Assembly (NCBI RefSeq): GCF_037975245.1
Contig: NC_092572.1
Coordinates: 31,035,989-31,099,988 of the forward strand
DNA from: Apostichopus japonicus
Lineage: Eukaryota > Echinodermata > Holothuroidea > Aspidochirotida > Stichopodidae
Reading direction: 5' to 3'
Length of the DNA: 64,000 bases
The notes below the pieces were generated by a model. The model did no database searches. It saw only the letters and a program-made list of their open reading frames with translations, and was not told where the DNA came from. The translations under genes were made by a program, and so were the position numbers. Of this stretch, positions 26,401 to 37,482 are shown piece by piece (within the stretch, counting starts at the first letter, position 1; the number at the start of each line of letters is the position of its first letter).

Positions 26401-26987
26401 CAGTAAGCAACACCCCTAAAATTGATGAAAATTTCCTGTAATTTTTTATTTTGGGAAATATTCTCGAAGGAAGTTATCGCCATTTATTCCTCAGTTTACC
26501 AATTCCTCGTCTCCCAGAAGCGCCCAAAATTAAAGAAATCGAAACATTTTTGTTTTAGCTGATCCCTGATCACCGCCCATGCCCGTGAGAAGTGGTGACT
26601 GGGTGAATAAAAAGCTATACCGTTTGAAAACATGGGCAGAAAAAGCGAAAGTAGCGAAACCAAAGGTAAAACGCGCGATAACGAAGTGATTATTTTCCAG
26701 GTTAATTGAGACTGTATCAAACGCGAGCTTAGGACAAACATATTCGAAGGTAATCGCATTACTAATCCCGATATGTTGTCTTTGAGGTGTGTGGAAAATC
26801 CGCAACGACCATCAAAGAGCAATTGAATATTTAGTCTACTTTTCCATTTCGAAAACACTTTCTTTTTAAATTATGACAAAATTTTATGACACCTTTGACA
26901 ATTTTTTTTGGGGGGGGGGGGCCTGTGCCCCCGGGCTCCAATGGGCACGACGCCACTGACCCCAGGGCCTCAGATATAGGCCTATTG

Positions 26988-27348
26988 CAGGGGTGGGCAA
27001 CCTTTTGAATGAATGGGCCAGATTTTAGGAGTGAAAGATTGACAGGGCCGCACCTAACCAACGACCTGCTGTTGATTTCAAACCTTTGATTCCGAGGGCG
27101 TTCAAGCAATAGGTGTGTGTACTTAATCTGTATTCACAAAACCATAATGTCAATACAGTCCAGTTGATAATTAATGGTGATAATATACCAACCTGACAGC
27201 ATCATTAGTGCAGATAAATTCTAAGCAGCTAGCTCGTTTTTGGTGATGATGCAAACTAGATTGATTTTTTTCTTTTTCTTGAGACAACTCACGGGCCGCA
27301 AAAAAATCACTGGCGGGCCGCATGTGGCCCGCAGGTTGCCCACCCCTG
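26988..27348. mobile_element. hAT-type MITE (361 bp)
   Basis: Terminal inverted repeats CAGGGGTGGGCAACCT and mirrored AGGTTGCCCACCCCTG, with GGGCCGCA-rich subterminal sequence. These ends are typical of hAT/Charlie-like non-autonomous elements. The flanking octamers GCCTATTG and GTCTATAG agree at six of eight positions, consistent with a decayed 8-bp target duplication. It has no coding capacity. Confidence 0.85.
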
Positions 27349-27591
27349 GTCTATAGGAACGATGTCCCAAAATTTCCCCGGACATATAGGCGAAGGAAGC
27401 TATCCGCCGCGACTGCATGTGAGTTTCTCGACTTTCCGTCCTGGGAGTCATACCACAAAATGGTGCATTTCCTCATACGCCATTATTAATAACTTAAATA
27501 ACTAACTAATTAGGCACAGTCCAGATCCGAGTTCGTATAGCGAGCTTAGCTCAAATTTGGCCAAAAGTCGTGAAACGCCAGCATGTTAAAC

Positions 27592-27870
27592 CAGGTTGCT
27601 AGGTCTACGAGAATACATTTCTATGAAATTTGAAAACAAGGATAGCAAGACAAACCACTTTTATTATGTTTTCAGGACCTCACGCATGCGCATGTATCGT
27701 CAGACTTAGAATAGGCCAATGTGAGTGGTGGCTAAAGTGATGAAGGCATGAAAATAAATCAGTGGTTATTCGTTGGAGTCCTCAAGCAAGTTACCTCGGT
27801 TACTAGGTGGATCTGCATCTGGTTATCGGGTGAATTCTGGTCGGAGCGTACTATGTAACCACCATGTACC
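27592..27870 (+). repeat. Dispersed repeat, matches 53053-53290
   Basis: TGCTAGGTCTAC.AGAATACA, AAGACAAACCACTTT, TTTTCAGGACCTCAC, GTGAGTGGTGGCTAAAGTGA and GAATTCTGGTCGGAGCGTAC are shared in the same order and orientation. It is interrupted at 27871 by a CAGGGACGTAGC repeat. Confidence 0.75.
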
Positions 27871-28455
27871 CAGGGACGTAGCTAAGGCCTGATGATTGGG
27901 GGGGGGGGGGGGTGTAGTGGCTGAAAATCGGTTTTGAAGCCAGAAAATTGCGACTGCTGCTTTGTACCCCCCACCCTCGCGCTACTCGTCAACGATACGG
28001 TCAGTGTCAGTCAGAAAACCCAATCTTTCGCGACTGCACTTCTGTTACGAACTTGTTGCGATACATTTGTTCCCACTGGCACTCATTTCACAAACTTATT
28101 GGTCCCTACCCCACCCCAACCAAATATTTTTTTGTGAAATTCGGGCAATATGCTGATAGCTTTTGGGCACCTACTGAAAGAAAGATAATTTGCAATGTGT
28201 ACTACAGTGGTTAAACTGATATTATTATTACCCAACAATTGTCACCAATACTGAAGGGTAATAAGACGGAAAATGATTGTATGCTATTTGCATGCGATGT
28301 AAAGACCGATGCATGCCTGTATGATATGCACGTTATCATGTGGAATGCGCGCGACCTGCGCGAAAAATTTTGGTTATAATTTTCGGGCAAGTCGTTACAA
28401 CCCCCCCCCCCCCCCCCCCCCCCACAAATCAAATTGGGCTCCTACGCCTATGACG
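27871..28455 (+). mobile_element. Non-autonomous hAT-like repeat
   Basis: Starts CAGGGACGTAGCTAAGG plus poly-G. Its end shares TTTTCGGGCAAGTCGTTACA, poly-C, and ATCAAATTGGGCTCCTACGC with 5190-5246. No transposase is present, and open frames inside are short. Boundaries are uncertain; the family may continue to 28772, where a mirrored ACGACGTCCCTG end occurs. Confidence 0.5.
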
Positions 28456-28663
28456 GTAGTTCTATTAGGCATTTTTTTGTAGTATTCAAAATCATACGAA
28501 GTTTTGTACGGTGGAGTATAAGAATCGCGAGATACAATTTCCCAAAGATGCAAGGAAAACGTGGTAAATATGACAGGTTAAAGGTCAATTTTGACCGAAA
28601 TTTTTAAAAAAATTTTAGGTCATGCACAATCACAGGGATAAATGAATAGGCCTAGATAAACTA

Positions 28664-28698
28664 GAGTGCGACAGTCGGAAATTCCGACTGTCGCACTC
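28664..28698. other. Perfect 17-bp hairpin palindrome
   Basis: GAGTGCGACAGTCGGAA, one base, then its exact reverse complement. Imperfect versions lie at 22581-22615 and 29994-30028, all next to a CCCCAAACTTGGTAAAACTG-like segment. This looks like a structural feature of a repeat end. Confidence 0.8.
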
Positions 28699-28772
28699 CA
28701 ATTTTCCAACTAGCGTCAGTTTTACCAAGTTTGGGGGTGAGACACCCCCACACCCCTCTAACGACGTCCCTG

Positions 28773-29101
28773 CGCGGTGAATATGGAACACGATCACATG
28801 GTTCAGCCTCTGTAGAGTCATGGTGCTCCGTAGCCTTGTCTTCAAACGCCTCAGAGCACTAAAAGATCTCTCGGCTTCGGTCGAACTGGCGAAGGAGACG
28901 AGGAGCAACCGCAAAGAGAGCTTCGACTTCACCAAACATAGCCCGTACCACTGGATTCATCGACTTGAATATTTGTCTATACCCTTCAACCGACGACGAA
29001 TGGAACTGGCCTCGAAAGAAAGGCAGACTAAGCTTAAGATTGTCGGAGAGCTCAGGGTACCGACTCACGAGATCTGGGTGGAATTCTCCATTCAGCAACA
29101 T
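28773..29101 (-). pseudogene. hAT transposase C-terminal fragment
   Basis: The minus strand encodes SSTEAERSFSALRRLK, then TRLRSTM..QRLN and FHIHR. This is the hAT dimerisation domain at the transposase C-terminus, in the form usual for DUF4371/ZMYM-related hAT copies. The preceding part (LPFFRGQF..., FGEVEALFAV) is in another frame, with the shift at about 28890-28910. N-terminal and catalytic (RNase H-like) parts are missing. The frame runs into a CAGGGACGTCG repeat end immediately after HIHR. A dead fragment. Confidence 0.8.
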
Positions 29102-29104
29102 TGA

Positions 29105-29281
29105 GTGATATTCGATGATATGAATCCTAAGATGTGTAAGCCGTAACCAAATAGAGCCACGACACTACTCTTTTTTCCAAATGTGTGGGGGGGGGGGGAC
29201 ATTTGATATCGTTTCCCCCATCCATCGAAATGTGGGGGGACGTGTTCTCCCGTCCCCCCCCCCCCTGGATTGACGCCCATG
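29105..29281 (-). repeat. Dispersed repeat, matches 53602-53781
   Basis: ATTCGATGATATGAATCCT, AACCAAATAGAGCCACGACA, poly-G, CCATCGAAATGTGGGGG, poly-C and GGATTGACGCCCATG are shared in order. It adjoins the hAT transposase remnant, so it may be part of that element's non-coding sequence. Confidence 0.75.
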
Positions 29282-29390
29282 GTTGTCGCAGTTCAAGAGA
29301 TATATCGTCTCGTTAACATCGCGGTTTATGATATACCGCAAGCTGACATATTGTGGGAATTCATCCTAAACACGCAATACCGGTATGTCA

Positions 29391-32300
29391 TTATAACACT
29401 ATTTAGAGATATTTGGCAAAATTAACCCTGGAATGTCTTTATTTTCTTTGTCTTTTGTAACATTTCTGATCGGACTACAGCCCAAACTTACTAAAGTTTC
29501 CTGATAGCACAGTGTTTTAAAAATATAGAATATATCATATATCATAAAAATCATATGTTTGACCAAAAGGCATTTTTCTAGGCAACCCTCTCAAAGTAAT
29601 CTTAAATATACGTACACTTGATCTAGCATGGGTGGCTTCATGTACTTAAAATGCTCACTTAACTTTTTTAAGCATTTCAAAGCCCATGGCTGGCTGTCAG
29701 CCGATTTGATTGAGCGAATTTCTTCTTAAATGCTGTTATGGCAAACATTATAATAATGGAGATTAATACATTTCATCTTAATTAATCCCCAAGCACAAAC
29801 AACGTATCATATATGGAGGGTATAATTAATCATAAATGCCTATATCGTAATTATGATTGTTATTTCGAGTTAATGAATACACGAGATGGAAAGTAGGTGA
29901 GGAAGAAGTGTCCCACATTTAAATTTTTCATGCTAAAGTGCCCTTCTAAGTTATTGGTCATTCACAATCACATGAATAGGCCTAGGTAAATTAGAGTGCG
30001 ACAGTCAGAAATTTCCACTGTCGCACTCCAATTTTACAACTATCGTCAGGTTTACCAAGTTTGGGGGTGAGACACCGCCCCCACCACCCCCCCCCCCCGT
30101 TTTAGCGACGTCCTTTTCTTAAACACACGGCGATGCACTGTGTCAGCATTCTTCCTAGTTTAATGTCTATGCATGTCAATCACATTTTCATGCGTCACGT
30201 GATTAAACACCTGTTCAGCTACAGTACATGTCCTCGTACATATCTTAGTTTTCCAATAATACATCAAAGAAATGTACCGCTGAAGGTCACCTTGACAATC
30301 GGTAAACGTGCATCTCTGTTTTACAACTATGATAGCCAGGAAATAACAATTTAGGTTTCTTTCATTTAATTATTTAGAACAGCGGAAATCATCTTGGTTA
30401 ATAGTTCATAATTTTTTCATAATTCTTTTCACACTCAACAAGACTATTGTTTAGCTCAAAAATTCCTACAAAATCACGACGTTTGGGGTTTCTTTGATTA
30501 AATCTTATTTTGAATTTTGACCTTTTTTTTCTTGTAACAACAGTGTCGCGTTGACTGTTTAGAAGGCGAAATGTTAAGGCTTATGTGGAGTTTAACGCTT
30601 AAGTTAAGAATGGCGCAATTTAATAGCGTCGATGAATAAAATGTTTCCTCAAAAGTGCTACTGTGATACTAAACTAAAACGGTACGTGTTTTTTGCACCA
30701 AATAGTCGTTATACAAAGCATTCTAAACAATTTCGCGATTTTAACGATCAATCAATGAACAAAATTAAGAAGACGTTTTACGAATAAAACCACATTTTTG
30801 TACACGATTTACGCAATGACTTACTGATTTGTTAACATCCAAATGGACATTATAGTAATGTTTTCCTTGTTGGAGTCATATTATGTCGTTGCATTTCATT
30901 GACATAACTTAGGGTGGTTTTTATTTTCTTCAGTTAAGTGTATTTTTCTTGTAATTGCCTGTAAATTTGTTGGGGAATGTAATGTCAAAATAAAAACCTG
31001 TTGTTGGGACGGTTGTTTTAGAAGGAAATTCAAAAAAGTGATGTCAAATATATACACTCTTAGAAGAGGGGGGGGGGGGGGGGGAGTTGTAGGGTAAAGT
31101 CGTTCATTCAATGATAATTGAAGAAAGAGCCATTGATATGAATATGTTATTACTTAAATATGACAACTTGTCTGTTAATATTTATACATTTTTAAGGGGG
31201 GGGGGCAAGGGGGGGGTAAGGGGGTAAGGGAGGTGTGAAATAGTTACAACAATTTAGAATGTTAAAGATAGAAAAATTTATTAAATGGTGGAAGGTATTC
31301 AAATAGGTTTGTCATTGGTGGGGGTATAGGAAGGTAGTAGATAGGTTAAGTAGTCACGCGATATCAATTAAAGAAAGTATACAATAGATACATTCAGCTG
31401 ATTAAATAAATATGACTACTTGTCTAATAATATTAGATGTGGAGGGTTTGCGGTCCATGAAAAGAAAAAAAAAAACTACACCGTTGGTCACGTATACAAG
31501 TTGGAACGTGCATTTAATTATGTTACTGGAATTCACCATTACATGTTTGTATTAGTTGTTTTGTCATAATTATTCAAACCATTTAGGAAAGGAAAAAGAC
31601 AATAGCCATCGCCTGCCACACTGTTTGCAAATACAAAGATTCAGATAAAAGGTTTAGCACTGTCGTGGAGTGCATCTATAGTATTGCAAACCAAAAGTGA
31701 ACCAATTTTATATTCTTAATCGTATATATGCATTCCTGGAATTGCAAATGTTTTTCAGACCGTTGTACTTGCAATTAATATAACTGCGATATGCAAATAG
31801 GATGGACTGTGGACACTGCTTGACTTACAATATTTCAGTAAAAGTTGTTCATATTTGGAGGAACAGAGAATTAAAACACAAGGGTTTTAACATCCATTCA
31901 AATATCATATAAATATAATAACTCAATCTGACAATAGTAATCCGTTGGCCATAACATGTTGGAACCAACCGTCGGAGAACTAATAAGTACTGGATACCGC
32001 CTGTATTGTAGGTAAAGCTACGCTTCTAAGGCAAGAGGTTCGAAACCGGTTAAGAAGGTCTTAATTCCACTTTTGGCAACTTCCACCTGTATCGAACAAT
32101 ACAAGTTGTCACTCTCGGTCCGAGAATGGTAATAATGCTATCATCCACTCGGCTTATTATATACGCAGAACATAACGTAATATTTAGTCGATGCAAAATA
32201 AAAGTGAATTGGTTGGATACAAGCGCACAATCTGTATATGACTAAGAATGTAACCTTTATATCGATTGACCTTAAATTTCCGCCTTTTCTTTGAAATCCC

Positions 32301-33817
32301 GCTCAGACAGCAATTACGTAGCTAAATTACTTCCTTCTCGAGAGTACCTAAACAATGTGATAAGGCAAGAAGGGAAGCGTTCAGATTAACCTTATAATGA
32401 AAGTAACTATTATTACGTTTATCAAATAACATCACAGGTTTCACAAAGAAATGCTCACTGGCGTTAGAATAGCCACAACATGTTACTCTCAGATTTTGCA
32501 TTTGGATAATTTACCTTAAAATCATTTTTTTTAATCTGTTAAATTGTTGTTTGTTTAACTAATATTATTTTTACTTTTATTTTGATATCAAGAGAGCTAG
32601 ATATTTTTGTTATAGAAAATGATTGTCTGCGTTGAAATATAAACCCAGCGACGTCCTTAGTTGCAGGCAAACATAAATCCTGAAACGTTGAAAAATTGTT
32701 TATCACACTGCGAGTATTACTAGTCGTAAAGGCAAAGCAAACTTTCAGAAGGTTTGGAAACTTCGTCAGAACGTTATAGCAAGACTGGGTTTCAGCGCCC
32801 GCCTTGATATGGTAGGAGCATTATGATATTTATCCCCTTAAAGTGTTTGCACAAATCGTAAATGGTACCACAATCTGAAAATGTTGAAAGCAACGAACCC
32901 ACAAAATCAACGCATTTGCAACAACTGTTGTTAGATCCGGGGATTCTACGACTGCACCAATGAGCTTGACTTATTAATAGATGTACGTTTACTAAGTTTT
33001 CTTGGTTGCTATATTACTTTTATTTTGTTAAAAGTTGACTTGTAAGTTGCTACCACAGCTATTCCTATCACGTGATTTTTAGTAAGACTAGAGGTCAGTT
33101 ATGACTGCAGACTCCAGGCTACATATTTGTTAATCTCTTTGGTCGCTTTACTTATTTACACTTGCAACAAAATATACTTGATCATTATAAAGAGGGACCT
33201 AACATAAACGTGTTACGAATCCAGTTCGTATACAAGAGCATGTTATCGTTTATTCAGCCTTGTGTAATGTTACTACGAATACAGAGAGTTTGGAAGTGAA
33301 TCATCTTGATATATAATTACTGGTCGACTTCAAATCATCTGCAAAGAAAATATTCAGATTAAGACGTTGGCAGTATAGAACTTTCCAGTCATTACCAAAG
33401 GCTGTAACTATCGCAAATGCTTTTCTCGTTAAGTCTAGCCTTCCATATCACACCATACCTAGGTATATCATGCTACATACACAACTTTCTAAATTCGTAT
33501 CACTACTGCTTGTTCAAGTCCACGTCTTTGATTGTCTGTTTTACAGGTTATAAAATTTTATAAACAGAATGATAGCTACTCGTATGGTTGTTCAGAACTG
33601 ATCTCAAGATGTTCGACATTGTCCGGTTTCTATTTTTGAAACTAATAGTGATAATATTTGGATACCGGATGTATAAAGGTAATTGAATATACTCAGGAAA
33701 CGGTGTGAACATCCCATGTAGTTGTTTCAAGCTACACGATGTAATGCACACAATGGCGTATTACTTGAGCCCACGGAAGGTAATACACTAGATCAGTCAG
33801 TGCGTATTGACTTTTAA
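29391..33817 (-). repeat. Large inverted repeat, right arm
   Basis: Reverse-complement partner of 18420-23211, about 360 bp shorter owing to scattered indels. It retains the same order of anchors and includes poly-G runs near 31070 and 31198 opposite poly-C runs of the left arm. There is one local difference near 32788-32825, where the right arm has about 35 extra bases. No coding domain recognised. Confidence 0.85.
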
Positions 33818-34174
33818 GTTTATTTATAAATGGAAACTTCTCGCAACAGGAAACTATCTGTTCAGGGGTTGCAATACTTTGATTCTACAGGAAGTAATGA
33901 AGACATGTAGTGTCATTCCATACTGTGTGTGTATGTGGATTACATTATAACACATCGTAACAGGGATAAGCATGATGAACCGTTCCGCCATTTTGTAATG
34001 TTAAATTTTAGAATCTGGAAAGTAAACGAAATAGTTCCAGGAGAGAAAATTGGAGTAGAAGAAAGATTTAATTGACCATCAACAAGAAAAATCACATTTC
34101 TAGCCAGTTTTTATAATAAAGAAAATCACAGTATTAGACTGCAGAGCGAGATGACGTTAGTTTCTACCGTTAAC
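33818..34174. other. Intergenic, no gene recognised
   Basis: Unique AT-rich sequence between the right arm and the second TIR transposon. It does not resemble sequence beyond the left arm, so the palindrome ends here. Confidence 0.4.
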
Positions 34175-35616
34175 CAGGCGCGTATCCAGGGGGAGGTGCG
34201 TTGGGGACGCGCGCCCCCCGGGTAAGAAAAAGAGGAGAGAAAAAAGAGAGAAGAAAAAAGGAAAAAAGAGGGGAACGAAGGGGAGGAAGGAAGGGAAAAG
34301 AAAAAGAAGAAAGAGAGAAAAGGGAGAAAAGGAGGGAGTAGAAAAATAAGGCAAGAAACCGGGAAGAGAAAGAGGAACAGTGACATAATTACATGGCTGA
34401 TCCCTATTATATACACAGGGTAGCCAGTGACGGATCGATGATTTCATGGGCGGGGGGGGGGGGCGGACGCACCCATCACTTCTTGAGATTGTTCCCATCT
34501 GCATGAAAACGCGAGCCCCACAACCCCTACGCCCCACCCCTCTTATCGCTTCCCGATGAGTTACGAAACTTAATAACCTTCGCCCGTAGTACCAAGACCT
34601 TGACAAAATCCGGCAACACACCACATCATAGATAACAAGACTAGGGATCGGGTTGTGTATTAGTGACGTCTAGAGGTCGTGCACTGACCTAAATGGAGTG
34701 TGACCACTCCCGATTTTGCAATTTCCCAAGATCAGGCCCCGAAAAATGCCAAGAAATCCTAAGGACACTGTACTGTATGGATATCTAGCAATATCCAGCG
34801 ATATCTAGGGATGGAAATCCCAAGATCTTCCCTCAACTGAAGGCAGATAGAGAATCGAAGCCTTCAGTGTGTATTGAACTTGAAACTGTGCGTCTTTCGA
34901 AATGAAAAGAATGTGGGGTATTGCACAATAAACAGATCAAAATTATTTATTTCAGTCTCATTTCAATTATTCGAATTTGTAAAGCAAACAGCAGATATCA
35001 CTTCATATCAGTGAGCATGAAAATGGCGTTCCAAGATGAACAGCCTCCAAACCATGGACGCAGATCCTGGTGGGGACAGTGGGACGCGTCCCCACCAACT
35101 TTTTCAGTAGTGGGGACATGATATAACGTGTCCCCACCAATTTGTCTTGACCAATAGCTGCATTTCAAGTTCCTCTGTATTGATTGTCCATAGATGAAAT
35201 TTTGTGGTATGTTTTGAAGTGAATTTATTCACGAGAAATGTGAATTTTCAAATTCTGAACAAATAATGGGCTAAAACCTTGAAAAGTTTGGCTGACGGGT
35301 ATTGTGGGCCGCGACGTAGAATCACCTACAAAAGCAATGATCCACAGGAGATGTGATGAGTTCGAACATGATGTGTGACTAGTGACAATCTTCAAAAAGG
35401 TTAAAGATGAAAAAAAGTATTTGGAAATACTTGGTCTCAGGCAAAAGTGTACATCTGGTTGGTCAGTTTCAAGCCCCCGAGAAGTGCCATTTCCGGTGAT
35501 CTGGGGGGTATAAAAACCAGAAATTTTCTTTTACGCTGCGCGCCAACCGATAGTGGCACTCCGCTTAGATAGTAATTCGAACCCCCCCGGATTAGAAATT
35601 CCTGGATACGCCCCTG
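34175..35616 (-). mobile_element. Non-autonomous TIR transposon, copy 2 (1442 bp)
   Basis: Ends CAGGCGCGTATCCAGG and CCTGGATACGCCCCTG are inverted repeats. GTTAAC flanks both sides directly (34169-34174 and 35617-35622), a likely target-site duplication, though GTTAAC is itself palindromic and short. The sequence is the reverse complement of 4674-6142 in both halves. A purine-only stretch (about 34215-34380) gives strong strand asymmetry. No transposase; the long minus-strand frames here are composition artefacts. Confidence 0.75.
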
Positions 35617-36603
35617 GTTAACGTAACAAGTAGGTTTGATTTGTATGATCAGTCTATGTTGTACATTTCAAATCAACCATAATGATGTCAAATGGCCGTG
35701 ACGTAGCATGTTCCATATAGTGAAATGAATACGTGTTATAGTTACATATGTTTTATAACATTCATATCGTGATTCAAGCTAAAGCTGATATGAAACTTTA
35801 AAATATTGTAAATTAACTCATTGTAGTATGAATAACACTTCATTTCATTCATTTGTTTAACTACAACTGCACGATTACAACGTATCTTACTTTCTTAAGT
35901 TACAGTTATACAAGAAAACTGCTACATGGAACCTATTGTGCTTGTAATGTATTGCATTGTACATAAAACCTGTGACTATGTTACATTGTACTGTAATTAG
36001 AGAAGTAATAAGAAGATTTTAATAAAGATTTAAACATTAAAACAGTCGGCTGCGTGTTTAGATACATGTTTGGTGTAACTCGTAGTGTTAGAGAGGATTA
36101 TTTTCATCCGATAACCAAATATGTCTGTAGTGTTAGACTCAGTATGTACCTGACTCTTTTACTGTCCGTCCTGTATTTGCTATTGTCCCACATCTCCTGA
36201 AGACACTTGTCTTGTTCCGATACCAACAGATGCTGGACAGGTACATTTGTATCAAGATACATACAGTTACTGCAGGACAGTGAAAAAGTGTGGGCTGAGG
36301 GCACTTCTCTGTACAAGAGTACAATTACCCCCCCCCCCCCCAGGTTCCACCATTAAAGCATTAGAACATCATGCACCTTCCTTATTGGTGAGTAAATGTG
36401 TTGCCCCTCTCTAGAAGACATTGGTGCCCCAGCAGTTGCCCCTGACAAAAAGCTCCTGACGACATCACTGGATATGAATCTTAGGAACTATGAACTCTCC
36501 TGTAAACATTGCAGATTCCAGAAATTTCACAAACTAGTTTCGGCTTTGCTATTATACTAGAATCGTTCACATTCATATTTCTTAACCAATCAGTGTTCTG
36601 TTA
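35617..36603. other. Intergenic, no gene recognised
   Basis: AT-rich sequence up to the DIRS insertion. A poly-C run lies near 36328. The two overlapping minus-strand frames at 36104-36324 have no recognised domain. Confidence 0.4.
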
Positions 36604-36619
36604 ATTTACTTCGTTCCTC

Positions 36620-36741
36620 GCTTACCTGTCTCCCCACAACATATGCACCTCATTCTACCGCGCCTAGCATGTCCTGGTAATCTTTTAACACTGTGCACCC
36701 TCTGTGACCCGGCTTCACGGGTCACCAACCTTCCTTCTCAT
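36620..36741 (+). repeat. DIRS left inverted terminal repeat
   Basis: GCTTACCTGTCTCCCCACAA to CCTTCCTTCTCAT, including GACCCGGCTTCACGGGTCAC. It matches the reverse complement of 43033-43154 with about two mismatches. Confidence 0.9.
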
Positions 36742-37482
36742 TCTACCAACCAAAGCGTCTACTTCGTATTTTTTCGAGCGGTTTTTTTCCACCGAATTTC
36801 GTCCACTTTTGGTTCCTAGGATCGGAAATATTTTCCCATCCACTGTTCTTGGAAGTATTTCAAGTCTTTGCAGCCCGATAAGTATCCTTTTCTTTTTTTA
36901 GAGAGGTTTTTAGGGCTGTTTTTCGGGAGCGGCGTTCGCTCCGCCTTTTTCTGTGCAGAACTCTAGTACTGGTAGCAGTTCCGCGAATTGTTTACCGTAG
37001 TTACGCTAGTTCCCGCCTTTTTTGGCTACACACGCTATTGCGTTAGTTCTTTCCCTCACCCGTTGTTTAGTTGTTTACTACTCTACTTCTCTTGTATTAT
37101 CGTTGCTTTATACGTTATATATATATATTACTTGTCCCTTCCTTGTTCCCAGGCTCGTTCCTGGTTTTTTCCCCACCTTTTTGTGGGCTGGCCTTATGCC
37201 TATTCTGTTACCTTGTAAGCCGCGGGCCTCTAGCCGAGGCACGGTGTTAAGGTAGTATCGCATTGCCCTTATACCATGTGTGTATATTTTATTATCCTTA
37301 TACCACATGTGTATATTATTTTATACTACATGGGTATTTCACTTTTATAATTACATTTATTTGTATATGTTTACATTATACCTATCTCTTCCTTGTTAGC
37401 TGGTTCCCCCCCCCCCAGAGAAGGGGGGCTTCTCCTATCATATTGTTAAGAAGTTGTTCCCTTAACTAGGGGTCTTTCAGTC

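Noticed and set aside
26223-26957. Element bounded by CAGGGACGTCAATCC and ...GACGCCACTG
   Set aside because: The ends pair poorly and no target duplication is visible; more likely nested fragments.
27871-28772. One single hAT-like element spanning both CAGGGACGT ends
   Set aside because: Ends match 12 of 14, but the flanking octamers (CATGTACC and CGCGGTGA) do not, so the ends may belong to different insertions.
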